This document shows, one piece after another, positions 49,480 through 62,500 of a stretch of 64,000 bases of DNA. Below the pieces are notes generated by a model, which did no database searches, was not told the DNA's origin, and worked only from the letters and a program-made list of their open reading frames with translations. The DNA comes from Centropus unirufus (Eukaryota; Chordata; Aves; Cuculiformes; Centropidae): NCBI GenBank assembly GCA_013397695.1, contig VYZI01000068.1, positions 2,180,559 to 2,244,558 on the forward strand, written 5' to 3'. Numbering within the stretch: the stretch's first letter is position 1; every line of letters starts with the position of its first letter. Position numbers and translations under genes: made by a program.

Positions 49480-52400
49480 CACATTTATAAAACCTTATCC
49501 TACTTCTAATTCATGTTATGCTATCGCAATCCTGACTTTAGTTTTTCACATAATCTCTTATAATTATTGGCAGGCAGTTTTTTGATTATTCCTGTTCAAC
49601 ATCTCTGGCATTAAGGTGTTCCAGATGTTGTCATATCAGACCTTGTTGTACTCTCTTTTCCACTGGAAGAAGTTGCTAGTTGTGCCTTTAATATTGCTTC
49701 TTTTGGAGAATGTAAGTTGCTGACTACAGTGGCTTTTTATTGTAAAAACAGTTAAAACTGTTGGAATGTAATCTTGATGATACTTAGGAAAAAACAGAAT
49801 TTAGGACAACTAGAGGTAGTGATCATATACCTATCTGAGAAAACTCTGTGTTATGCAGAAATAACAAAGATTGCACAGAAAAATGAGTTTTCTTTATGGG
49901 ATAAAGAAACTATGTCATGATGGCATTGCCATGTTGTGCCCATTTTAACTGGAATAATAGTACAATATAATTACACTGATGTGATCTGATCCTAGCACTT
50001 GGTTTCTTCTTGCTCAGTGTCTCATTGAATTGTACCACAAAGGCAGAACATTAGATAGTAAGGAAGCTCTCCTGGACTTTTTAATTGGACTTCTTTTTCC
50101 TCAAGAGATACTTCCATCTTGTAAACTTTAAGAATTACACTATTTGCAATGATGCAGAACATTTTCTCAGACAGTGTAAATTAGAGGACTAGACAGGTTT
50201 ATGTCCCTTAGGTACCCCTCGTTTTCTCTGTTGTATTGCCACACAACTAAAAGATCACAGATTAAAGTGAAGTTAATTTTCACATACGGGTATTAACACC
50301 AAGGAAAGCTATTTGATGTTCTTCACTCCAGGAACCCTTTTTCTTCCCCACTGAGATAAAGAGTATGATCAGATATTTCAGTAATGTAACTTTAGTGACT
50401 TGAGTATTTGACTCCTAAGAGAAGAGAAAAATGTGATGTCTTCAGCTTTGCATTTGGAGGAAAGAAATTACTTATATAAATTAATAGATCCATCCCAGAA
50501 TCCAACAGCTCAGCATATATAATATTTCATTAACACAGAACCTGTTCCCTCTGTATAAAGGCGAAAGCCACCTTGACAGAGGTAAAGCTATGCTAAAAAA
50601 TCAGTCATGCATTGACTCAGAACTACTTAACCAAAGTGGAAATATGAGCACCAGTCCTCTTTCCATTACTACAAGTGGCAGAAATCCTACTTATTTCAAT
50701 AATACAAGAATGGCTTCATCATATTAACAATAACAAAGCCATCAGTATATGCCAAAGGAGATGATTTCTGTTGTTCGGTGATATTGAACCTCAAATAAAA
50801 TTCTGCTATGGATACACTGGGAAAGTGCATATGATCTCTTTCGTAAAGTACTGAAAACACTGTGGAATGAATTGCATATTCACAGGGCAAATTTGTCTCA
50901 GCAGAAAGTTAAGCATTTGAAAGCAGCATTTTAAACTTCTGTTGCAACAGAGATAACTTTGTAATTTGCAGCCATGGTGCTAAAAGGGCCACAGTCCATA
51001 ACCATGCAGCTCTACCTGTTGTCCAAGTGTCCTTCTAGATTCCTTAGCGATTCTAGTTTCTCGCACAGCAGCTGTGCTAGCAGGGCTTTCAGTTTCCTGC
51101 GGATGGGAAAGTCTGTATTTCTGCATCCCCAACAGCAACCTCAACCCTGGTAATCTGCTTTTCTGTAGACAGTCCTCAAGTACTCCTGGGTACAGGCTCT
51201 TCAAGTCAGACAACTTCTGAATATTTTGCTATACATCCTTTCAAAAAAATCTGTAATTTTCTTCCCTAACCTGGATTTCTAGAATGCCAAATCACCTTTG
51301 AGCACTGCATAACAGTTATTCCATAAGGGCAAAGGGTGTGAAAACCTGACAGTACAGATTTCTAGCTATTGGTCATGCTTCTTAAATCACAAATTACAGA
51401 TATTCAGATGGTGTTGCTGAGCATGGTTTGCAGCCCCATACAATGATGTATCAGTGATATTAATGCAATCTTGAATTTACATCAAATGTTAAATGATCTG
51501 ACATGGACCTAGACTTGAAAAGTAAATTCTTTCTGGACTTGTGAGACATAGAGAAGAGGCTGCATAAAGCTACTCACTAACTTCAAGAGGTGTGAGGTAT
51601 TAACATTTTACTTTTATTTAATGAAGCCTAGAAACAATCATACTTCTTTCATTGAGAAAAGGAAAATCTTGCTTGCTGAGTACTGTAATTTTTTTATTTG
51701 CAGTATTGTCCAACTTTGAATCAGCATAAATTTGAATCAGTAAAAAATAAATACCTAACTTTTAAAAGGTGGTTGGGTAATTTCAAATCTCCCAGAACAA
51801 AAGAATCCTCATATTTAAAGAGAAGGAAGTAAAGGTTAAAGCTACCATCTGGTGTCAGTTTTAAGAGTGGCAAAGACAGGTAGTTCCTCCTTCATTAAGT
51901 AACATTAAAAAGGGGAACAAAACAAAAGGGAAAAAATGTTACAAAAAACTAAAGCTGAGGTATTTGATGAATATTTTAAAACAGCAGTGTCACTGAAACA
52001 ACCATATCTGCTTTTTTTACCATGGGCTCCTTGTTCTTTTCTTGCATTATCCTCTGCTTTTGCTGAAACAGGGCTTTATGTTTGGGTAACTATTTGGCTG
52101 AAATAAACCTTTCTTTCTGCTGCTTATTTTCCAGTTGGATCATCGTCATGGTCATCAGCACAAAAATGATTATGTTGGCCAACAAAGCGTGGAGGATGAG
52201 AATGAAAACAGAATTTGGAAAGGCATAGATGGATTTAATGCTAAGCTTTAAATACGCCTGGTCTTCCTAAACAATTTTTTTGTATTTTCCTTATGATTCT
52301 TGGACCAGAAATAAAACAGTTCACATCCATGTGACTTATCCATTTCACAGGTTTTCACTACATTTGCAATAATATATATTTTTTGTAATAATATTTAATG

Positions 52401-52480
52401 TGTATTAATATAGATTACCTGGTCTACAAAAGTTAAAATATTCTGTTGGTCACTAAAAAAACCCAAACAACCAAGTCTAG
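49480..52480. other. AT-rich intergenic DNA with one exon-like island
   Basis: No recognisable gene or repeat. The only notable element is at 52110-52315: a strong pyrimidine tract and AG, a 38-codon open stretch ending in TAA, and an AATAAA soon after. See the findings for this candidate. Confidence 0.45.
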
Positions 52481-52493
52481 AAGCAACTAAATT

Positions 52494-53590
52494 ACAGAAT
52501 CATAGAACCACTAGGTTGGAAAAGACCTTTGAGCCTGTTCCTGCACCTGATGACTCTTTCAGTTAAATTTTTTTTTTTCCTAAAGTTCAATATGAAACTC
52601 TCCCAGCGCAGCTTGAGGCCATTCCCCCTTGTCCTATCACCTGACACTTGGGAGAAGAGACCAGCACCTACCTTTCTACAACCACCTTTCAGGCAGCTGT
52701 AGGGAGTGATGAGGTCTCCCCTCAGCCTCCTCTTCTATAGGCTACAGCTCCAACAACCCCAGTGCCCTCAGTAGCCTCATAAGACTTGTTCTCTAGCCCC
52801 TTCACCAGCTTTGTTGCCCTTCTCTGGACACGCTCCAGAATCTCAACATCCTTCTTGTAGTGAAGGACCCAGAACTGAACCCAGGATTTGAGCTGCAGCC
52901 TCACCAGTACTGAGTCCAGGGGGCAGAATCACTTCCCTGGCCCTGCTGGCCACGCTGTGTCTTATAGGAGCCAAGATGCCATTGGCCTTCTTGGCCACCT
53001 GGGCACACTGCTGGCTCATGCTCAGTCGACTGTCAACCAGCACCCCCAGGTTCTTTTCTTCCAGGCAGCTTTCCAACCACTCTTCCCAAAGCCTGTAGCT
53101 TTGTGCAGGTTTGTTGTGTCCCAAGTGTAGGACCCAGCATTTGGCCTTATTGAACCTCATCCTGTTGGTCTTAGCCCATTGGTCCAGCCAGTTCAGATCC
53201 CTTTGAAGAGCCTTCAAACTTACTAAGGGTCCATTAATTCCCTTCATCAATGATCTTTATCAGTGATCAAAACATATAAAAAAAAGCAGAAGAAGGTTTG
53301 CGATGCAGTTCATCACAATGACCTTCATCAAAGGTCATTGATAAAGATATTGAACAGGACTGGACCCAGCACTGAGCCCTGGGAACACCACTTGTGACCG
53401 GCCTCCAGCGAGATTTATCTCCATTTGCCACAACTCTTTGGGCCCGACCATCCAGACGGTTTTCCATCCAGGAGACTGTGTACATGTCCAGGCCAGTGGC
53501 AGCCAGTTTCTTGAGCAAATGCTGTGGGAAACTGTGTCAAATGCTTAACTTCAGTGCGGATAGACTACATCCACAGATGTTTTAGACAAT
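52494..53590 (-). mobile_element. CR1 LINE fragment with RT remnants (antisense)
   Basis: The 3' end reads 'acagaatcatagaaccac' on the plus strand at 52494, the reverse complement of the CR1 tail. Minus-strand frames then give RT C-terminal peptides, such as KCWVLHLGHNKP and MSQQCAQVAKKANGIL near 53000-53170. Farther on they give LDMYTVSWMENRLDGRAQ and TSGVPRAQCWVQ near 53350-53490. Frames are shifted between these blocks and no full ORF remains. A local rearrangement with inverted 'tcaatgatcttta/taaagatattga' pieces is present at 53236-53350. Confidence 0.9.
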
Positions 53591-53599
53591 TTAAAGGCC

Positions 53600-56500
53600 T
53601 GACCTATAGACACTGTCAGTCTGCAGAACTTATCAGCAGTGGACAGAACACCATCAAAACACTAACTTCTGCAAAGTAGATACAAGCTATGGTGTACCAC
53701 TACTTCAACGCCTTCATGTTGTGCTCATTCTGCCAACAGGAAACACTATCTAGACTTGAGAAATAATGTGAAGTCATTTGCCATTTCTACTGGCTGAAGA
53801 ATAATGAGGAAGGGAAAGTTGGACATTTGGTACCAAACGAAAATGTATTCTTGATATAAGTCATGATGTATGACCTTGACTGGCCTAACAGCTTGAAATT
53901 CTCCTACCATTTTAAAGAAGATGACACAATCGCAGTGGAATTCAGGTTATTTTTACTATTCCAGAATAAAGAGCACAGACTGCTCCTTTCTGTCTAACAG
54001 GCTCTCTGCTGCATGACAGGAGGTGTTCAAGTGGGATTGGGAGAGACCATTTACCTTGGCCTTCCCACCACATATAGAATAAAAAAATATTTATGGTAAT
54101 GATGCTATTGCAGTTCTGCTTGTGATAGACTAAAAATGCTAAGTGAAAGCACCATGTAGTGGGAGAAGTGCACTGAATAATTCCTGTGTATTGAAAGGCT
54201 AACAGACAAACTAGACTGATAAGTAATTAAGTCACCATTAGACCAAATGATTAAATCCATTGTTTGCTTTTTTAACTGCTGCTAATTGCTGTCACCATGA
54301 CAACAGTGGAATTTCTTTTTCTGGTATCTCCACTCAGTTTCTTTTTTCCAATGGAGCCTGTGACACAGAAATTTACATCTTCCCAAATTGAAATACTTGT
54401 GTTGAAATAAATAAGAACAGTCTTAATGGCAGTAGTAAAACAGATCTTATCTAATTTTTTGATAATTTGTTTGCAGAATTATCTCGATCTTAACACACAG
54501 TGCATTTTAACGATTGTTGATTTAAAAAACTTGCCTTCTCAGTTGCATCATGAAAATCATAATTCAGATTAAGATCAGGGCAGAAAATACATCGGGCTAA
54601 CATCATACCCTGTACCTTGTGCAGACCTTAGTTTACATGCTATTTATGGCTATGCTTAGGTCAAACATTAAGCTTGAGTCAGAGCCCAGATTTTCCATCT
54701 AATTCTTACATCTAATTCTTGTTTTTTTTTTTTTTAAATATAGTTATTTTGGAGACTTCAAAATATTTAAGTCCCTATATTTTGGTTACAGCCATCCCAT
54801 CATCGCATAACACCTATTCTGAAACCCTATCTGGGTCCCTGTGTTCCATAAGGAACCTCCAAGCCCCATCAATCTATTATGCAATTTGAATGGGAGATGA
54901 ATCATCACTGAGCTGCAGATAGCAGTCTGCTCCTCACGGCTGGCTCATCTAATATTAACTGCTGATCCCATCTTACACCAATGAAAGAAAGATATCCAGA
55001 GAAAAGCTGGAGCTTGCTCAGTTCTTCCCATGCCTTGCATCAGCACCAGCTGAGAAGAGGTGCTGTGAAACTGGGCCAGCACTTGGCCAATATTAAACCC
55101 TATGTTCCAAGGAGAAAGGGCATAAAGAGGTCTACCCTGGAGCCCTGACTGAAAGACAACTCCAGGATTTTTTCTGGTTTCCAGTTTTGGAGGGAAAGGC
55201 TTTACTATTAGACAAATAACAGCTACTAAAAATATTTCCTCTAAACTTACGCCAGAAGCTGTTTCCCAAGGACAGAAGGGCAGAGGAGAGCCCTGCAGGT
55301 AGACTCCTCTTCAGCACCTTGACACCATCGTTGGCAATTGTGTTTCACGTGAAACTCATCTCTGGCTGTGGACACCACAATGGCTTTCCAGCAGCTTCTG
55401 CAGGCCAAAGCCCAGGCGCCAAGTGAGAGCTCAAATTACAGCATTAATAAGATCCAAAGTCCAAAATCTGTGACATCAGTAAAAATTCGATGTGCTGGTT
55501 GTTGTAGGTGTTTTATTTGTTCACACTGAAAACACTGAAATCTACCAAGATATAGCAGGAATACAGTGCCCAGCATTTATACTGTGAGAAGCTGGGAAAA
55601 GTATATGATAAAGTTTGAATGACACCCAAAAAGTTAGGGTCATTGGTGCAACCCTCAGTAATTTTTCTCTTTCACAAACATTCTCATGCTATGGTGGAGA
55701 GACCACACATAGGTGCTGCTGGAAAGGATTGCAGCTCAAAAAAGTTGTTTGGAAGTCTATCATAAACATGTAGAAATGAGGAGTTACAGCCCAGATCTCG
55801 TTTGGAAAACAAGTATGCACCAAATTCTGGTGCAGGGGTTGAAGCTAGTATAGAGGCTTCCCTCAGATCATTAAGTCAATATCAAATATTTGGGAATGAA
55901 AAACCTAGGGACACACATTGTTCCCCAAATCTCTCAAGAAAGTGTCATGATACTTGCTTCCAACTGACCACACACAAAACATGTTGTAAAAGCTAAGCAA
56001 GGTTTCAAATTCCAGGATTATCATACCAATATACAGAATTATCGTGCCAATATACACTACTGACATCTTAATATATTTAGTTTCAGTTTAGTGCTTCAGT
56101 TTAGCACTGCTTAAAGACTTCCCATTGCTCTGTACATTGACATCGTGTGTTGCTGTGAAAAAAAAATCTTTCCAGCTTTCCAAGCATTCTTTTTTTTTCA
56201 GCTGTTCTGGATTGACGTAATGCCTCGGTATTAGCAATGCCCCCAGGAAAACCTGTGATATTTGGAATAGCCTGTTGCGTCCTAAGTCATAGTTCAGTTC
56301 AACATGAAGCTTTGTACAGAAAGGCTGTAAAAATTGTGAACTTCATTGAACATATGCTCTCTGTGCCAGGATTTCCATTGATTTATGTGAAGATTTGGGC
56401 CACCAAGACAGGCTGCTCCTGCTCCGCTTGCATGCTGCAAACGGCTCCATGCAGAATAGATCTCTGAGCCAAGGGTACCAATGGGAGAACCTCACCAATA

Positions 56501-59500
56501 TCTCTGCACTGCAGGTTGGTCACTGATCCTGATACAGTTCTTATCTAGTCCTTATTTTCAAACCCTTAGAAAAAAGAAATTCTGTTAACTCGAAGGACTA
56601 TTGTTCTGTGGTTTCTTAGCTGCATACAAAAGAAGCACTGCAACAGACTAAACCCAAATTTGATTCTGTAGTAGCAGCAAAACTAACTCTGGAGGGGTTT
56701 TGGTTATATCACTTATTAATCTGAAAAACTGTGCTAGGATTGAATCCTGTAGCCGTTGGTGTCTTCCATCGTATCAGATATTCACTCTGCATCACTGGGA
56801 AATTGCCCAGGCTGCAAGTTTCCTGAATATCCTGCCTAGATTAAAGTGATGACAAGTATTGGAGTGGAGTGGAAGAATTCTTTGGAAGATCATGGCTGTT
56901 TTCTTCATTATATGCATTACTAAATAACAACCACTTTAGAAACACAGATCATAATAATAAAAAAGACAATGAATGTGAGTTTCCTTGGTTTAGCCTCTTC
57001 TGCACTGTGACATATACCTTTTTAGATTCTAGTGAGATTTAAAGCCACCACCTTGCAAGTACTTAGGTGCTTAACTCTGTGTGTGCATACAATACTGCTG
57101 ACTGAATTCATTGGGGATACTCTAGACAGAGTTCACCACATGCGTTAGTGTGTGCAAGAGTAGCTCGTCGAGGCAGAAGGATTCCTTTTTTATTGTTCTT
57201 CATTATAACCAAACTCCCCTGTAGAATCTAGTTTTTAAAAAATGCCTTCAGCAAAAAACGCCAGTTGAAATAGCTGAAGTGCTCTACTGGGGATCATTTG
57301 AAGAGGAAGCTGATGTACTATCAAATATACAGGGGAAGGCAGAAGGAGGCAAGAGGAGGAGAGGGAGATTGTTCATGGGAAAGCTGCAACATCATTTAAA
57401 AGCTTTGCTATTGCTTCATTTGACAAGAAGAAATAATAACAGGTGAATTGATTTAAGATCGCACAAGTGAAGAGATCAGAGCTGTTTCTATTTAATTCTA
57501 GGCTTATGCTCAGGATAGCTCACTTAGGCAGACGGACAGTCTGGAAGTTGCTAACAGCTTGATACACTTAATTACTAGGAAAAGAAAGAAGGTGCATATG
57601 AAAGCACCTAGTAAGAAAAAACATGCTTTCAAATTGAGTTAAAAAATATGTTTAAATGCAAAAAACTCATCACAAGTTGCGTGTAAAAGTCTGTCCTCTG
57701 GAACAGCAGCAAAAAGGATGTAACAGGGGTTATGAGTGAATCCTAACTTGAACTAAAAAAGATATAATCACTAAAATGCTAGCACCAAGTGTGGAATCAA
57801 CAGTCTGGAGTCTGAAATTTAGAAGTCCAACTCTCCAAGTCATCAATAAAATGAAAGTTTTATAAGGTTTATCAGAAAGAAACCATGGGAGAGGCTGAAA
57901 GAACAGTCATGCCAGTGCCCAGTAGCTACCAGGAGTCCTACTATGGTCATTTCTGCCTTGAGGAGCCCAGTGAACACCCACTTCCTATGCTTACCAAGCC
58001 ATAAACCACAAAATGCTTGCCAACACCCCGTTTAATGCTTTCAGTACAAGAGGCTGGAAACCGTATAAAACATAGTGCCAGAGGAAGAGATCAGAGACAT
58101 GTTTCAGGGCATAGCCACAAGGTTTGCTAAGTAAAAATGTTCAGACAATGCTGGGAAGCTGGTTAAGGCCCACATTGCCGAAGCAAGAAAAAACCCCAGC
58201 TCAAAAAGCAAACAGGAATGCCCACCCATCTTTCCAGTTTCTCTATCATCCCCAACATCCTTTCTTTAGTCACAGGGAAAGCCAGAAAATAACTTAGAAA
58301 TCAATCTGTGCATTGGGAAAAAACAAACACAACAACATTTTCTGCCTAACACAAAATGTCACACAATGGCATTTCACTTGATGTTGTTTGCTTACTTGCA
58401 TAACAACAGCTTTGGGGAATGCAGATATTTTCTTTCGAGCATACTTGTCCCTTGCTTTATGCAAAATGAAGTAAAAAAAGAAAATCCTTTCATCTGGGAC
58501 TAGAAGGAAAGACAAATCAAGAGGTACAGAGCAGCAGTTCAGCCTGACTGCCTGTCACCTAATCATAGCTAAATTTGACATGACTTGATTGAAAGTGAAA
58601 TTAAATCTAAGTTTAAAAGCCATTAAAAGCTTCTGAGTTTTGACTTCCTGATCACCATGAAGCCTCCGACTATTCATGAGCACAGCCAGGACCACCAAGC
58701 CCTCCCTGCTGCCGGCCAGAGAGACAAAAGTGGAGATGCCAATCTGAGCTGAGGCTCTTGGGAAACAAGATGAACTTAAATCGTGCAGTAATTAGTGCCA
58801 GAAATGACATAACAGCTGACCTATTATAACTGAAAATCCAAACCAGCAACTCCAGGAACACACTATTTCTAATAGCTATGAAAGAGACAACAGTTCTTTC
58901 CTCCCCTTAGTCAAATGAGTATATTTTTTATAACGTATTTTTAATGAAATTCTTCTCCATCTTTGCACCCTCTGGACCTTCATCATTCCTACCTTATACA
59001 GAAATATTACAGTGCACCTGCATTGAAATAGCTGTTCTGTGAAGTACCTAACCCATGTGTGAAATACTGCAAATATTCAGCTGGACCTTGGTACAGTTCC
59101 TTCAGAGACCTTCAGCAAGTTTGTTCTTCCAGCAGCAGCAGCAGCCACAGCAGGAATGCTCTGCCAGTCAGCCTAACAGTCCCTACCCCTGTGAAGCAGG
59201 TAAGAAAAGCATGAGAGGAAAACCTGCAAAACTGGCTTTAAAGCCCTTGAACAACGGTTCCCATGAGGTGCCAGGGGAAAGACTGATTAACAGAAGGGAA
59301 AATGCAAAATGGGCCATAGAAGGGTTAGGAGGAAAGGAGAAATGAAAAAATGTAGATGGGAAGAAAACGATAAAAGAGAATTTTATAAATAATAAAAAGG
59401 GAAGGTGAAAGGCAAAGAAGGAAATGAAAAGGAGGAGAAAGCTGAAAAGAAGAAGAGGGGATAAAAAAGCAAAGACATGAAGAGAAACTCCAGGTTAGTA

Positions 59501-62500
59501 TTTTAATTAGTTGGCCTCACTGCATTTTCCCCAGATATCTTCATGCATAGGCACAGCATCACAGTTATTCGGCCATTTGGGCATTCCTCATAATGCTGTA
59601 TTAATATTACCATAGTGCGGTGAAACTTTCACACAGCCTCCCAGTTTCTGAATCGCTTCCAGCTGGCCTTATCCTCTTCCTTTACAAGGCGGAAATTCAG
59701 CAGGGTTGAATCTCTTCCACCTTCCTAGAGCTGCCAGCAGCCACAGCATAAGGTCATGATGTGCCTTTCTGAATTCCCCCATGTTGCCGATGCTGATGGA
59801 GAAGACACATGCTGAAGAGAAGAGGGGAGGAAAACCTAGAAGGGAGGGATGGAATTTGTGAGGCTGAGGCAATGCTCAGTCAGAAAAAGTCACAACTTTT
59901 GGAAAACCTGACAGAGGCTCTGCAGGATCAGGCAGGGAGTGAAGCCCACCTGAAAATGCTCACCATATTTTGAAGGGAAAATGAGGGTGAAGCCAACTCT
60001 GGAGGGGAGATGGTGGTGCTTTCTAGGTATCCTCATAGAAAGCTGGAGTGTGGAGCCCGATGACCCGCAACTTGGCAGCAGGGTTGGATGCAATGGGATA
60101 ACTCTGTGGCCCTTCATGCTAGAAAGCTGCTGAGCCTTGGAGACCTGTGCTTCACACTGGCACCCATTGTGACTTGCAAGATTTGAACTTTGATCATAAT
60201 AGCAATTTTAGCAGTACTTCTGTAATGAAGGCAAAACTAGTTTTGGGAATTTGTGGCACTAGATATTTGTGAAAATAAATATTAACCCATTCTGCCAAAA
60301 GTATCAGTGCTATGCTCTTGGACTTCTGTTTTTTTTTTTTTCCACAGTGAGTGCACTACCCTGACCTACTTGGCCATAACTGGTCAAAAGATTCAGCTCT
60401 ACCTGTTCTTGTTGACTTGACAGACAGAGAGAAAATCTCTTCCTGCTCACTAGTTCAGACTGCAATAATACAATCTGCTGATTCTAGCCCTTTGGAAGTG
60501 TAGCACTACAACACCTCTTTTCCTTGGAACCTCTCACAAATCTTTAAGTAAACACAATGTATGGAAGCAACAACATCCAACAAAGAGCAAAGGAGAGAAG
60601 AAGCAAATTTACAGCCTGAAAAGTAACAAAAGCAACCTTCTTCTCCTAGTCCTAATGGGGAAAGAAAATGAACTTCACAGCATTTGAAAAACAACTAGTG
60701 GAGTGGAGATGTCACCTCTAGGAGCTGCACTACTGTGTCAGTTAGAACTTACTCTCCTCAGTTGCAGCTGTGACACAAAACTTGTGACTTGCCCGATTCA
60801 TCTGACCTCTGCGGAGAATTTTTACAAACCCATGTTGGCAATAGCTCTGAGTAATAAACCAAGCTTCCATCACCATCACAGCTTCCTGACACGAAGCTGT
60901 CATTCGAAAGGGGGCTTAAGCAATACAACTTCCATTGGAGATGCATCTGCACATCCCTGAGAATGCAGATGCTGCTCAAGGGGCATCACCCCAAGTGGAG
61001 CAAAAGAAGTTTTCCCCAAAGAAGAAGGCTGACCCTGAAAAATCTGTTTTGAGACACTGACAAACTTGCTTCAACAAGCACAACCCTTTCATAGTTAATG
61101 AAATAACCTTTTAAAACTATTACCACCTTCCGTGACACAACGCTGAGGCAGTCTCTCAATAACTGCTACATGGGAAACTAAAAGCAAATATCACAATGTA
61201 GCATACTTAAAGTACGAATCCATAAAAGAATCACACTTGGTGATTTTCTCCTATCTAAGAATAAGGCATGCCTGAAAGCATGGAATAGTAATTGGATTAT
61301 GCTGGATTGAATGTTTTTGTGGTACTTTATGCCATTATAAAATTGACATGACTATACAAATGGAAAGCATAAAATCAAAAGTATTAAACTGAAGTTGTTA
61401 TAAATGTAGTACTTCCCTTACCCTGCTCCAGAGACCTTGGAAAAAAAACAACAGTTCCATAAGTTGCATTATGGCCAAATTCTCCCTCCTCAAGCCTGGG
61501 GTACTAAGTAGAGACGGTACTTGGAACAAAGAGGAGGAAAGATTTTCAGCATTGTGCTTAAGGTTTTATGCATACAATTTCCATTAATTGAGCTAATATT
61601 TACTCTCAGAATTTCAGCCTTGAAGAAGTGAATTATATTTAGAAAGATAACAGTTTATAAAGAAAAAGTCAATAACCAACGAACCGTATTTTCATTTTCA
61701 AAGTTTTATTTAAGGAGCTATGTAAGGGGAAGAAAATAATAAGATGAGCCTCTGGCCACTGAAGACTGAATCATTTTATAGATGTAGATGCAGTTAGTCA
61801 GCTGAACAAAACAGTACACGACACCATTTTACAGTTTAGGGACTAGTGGGAACAAAGACTTCATGTGAAATAATATTCAATATATAACTCTGTTTTTAAT
61901 AAGAAAGAAGCAAACAAAAAAAAGCAAATTCTGAACAAAGCCAAATAGTCAGATAGGCAAGAAAACATCCATTGACTGCAGCTTAGTCAGCTGACTGTTG
62001 CAATAAGAATTCCTAAAAAAAAAATCTCAATTACCTATGTCATTGTCAGAGAAAAATGTGGATTTAACAGTTCCTTTTGCAAAAAGTCAGGTAATTTCCC
62101 GAGTGCAAACCAGTACTGGGCTTTACGATTTGTAGCATGCAACCAAGAGAGGTGCAGCGGTTATAACCAAAGAACACGCAGCTGAAACACTTGCATTGGA
62201 ATTAAGCAGTCACCAGGTATTTTTTTCTGCACCAGAGTGTCAAGTCTGAAACGTTCTGTTCAAAAGGGCTGATTATGTGATTGGAAATACATGTTTGTAC
62301 TACCTTAATCCCCACACTTTCCAGTTCAGGTTAATAGACATGGAAAGTTTACTCAGTTCTTTTCCATCCTTGCAGACCCTACATTTACAGTAAGGGTCCT
62401 GATTAAAAATAGATTTTATATAATGGTCTGAAAAGGGCAAAAATAGGCTTGCTTACGTTTTATTTAATAGAGAATCCAACACGGATATGTCTCCCAGAGG

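Noticed and set aside
50525..50570. Second candidate for the missing methyltransferase exon (minus strand, ...EGTGSV...)
   Set aside because: Flanking residues do not match the family and stops follow immediately.
52114..52285. Hydrophobic minus-strand frame (...FILILHALLANIIIFVLM...) opposite the exon-like island
   Set aside because: Looks like a membrane segment but matches no family I know, has weak splice signals and lies opposite a better plus-strand exon signature.
53267..53518. Minus-strand frame with LDMYTVSWMENRLDG
   Set aside because: A genuine reverse-transcriptase remnant, but of the CR1 element, so not a separate gene.
58200..58262. Candidate SAM-binding exon for the TRMT9B-like gene (minus strand, reads ...DDRETGKM...)
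   Set aside because: Only a TGK coincidence; lacks the GCGTGKY motif, neighbouring residues and splice signals.
59055..59345. 96-codon frame with a glutamine run
   Set aside because: The run comes from a five-unit AGC microsatellite; the rest is low-complexity and unlike any family.
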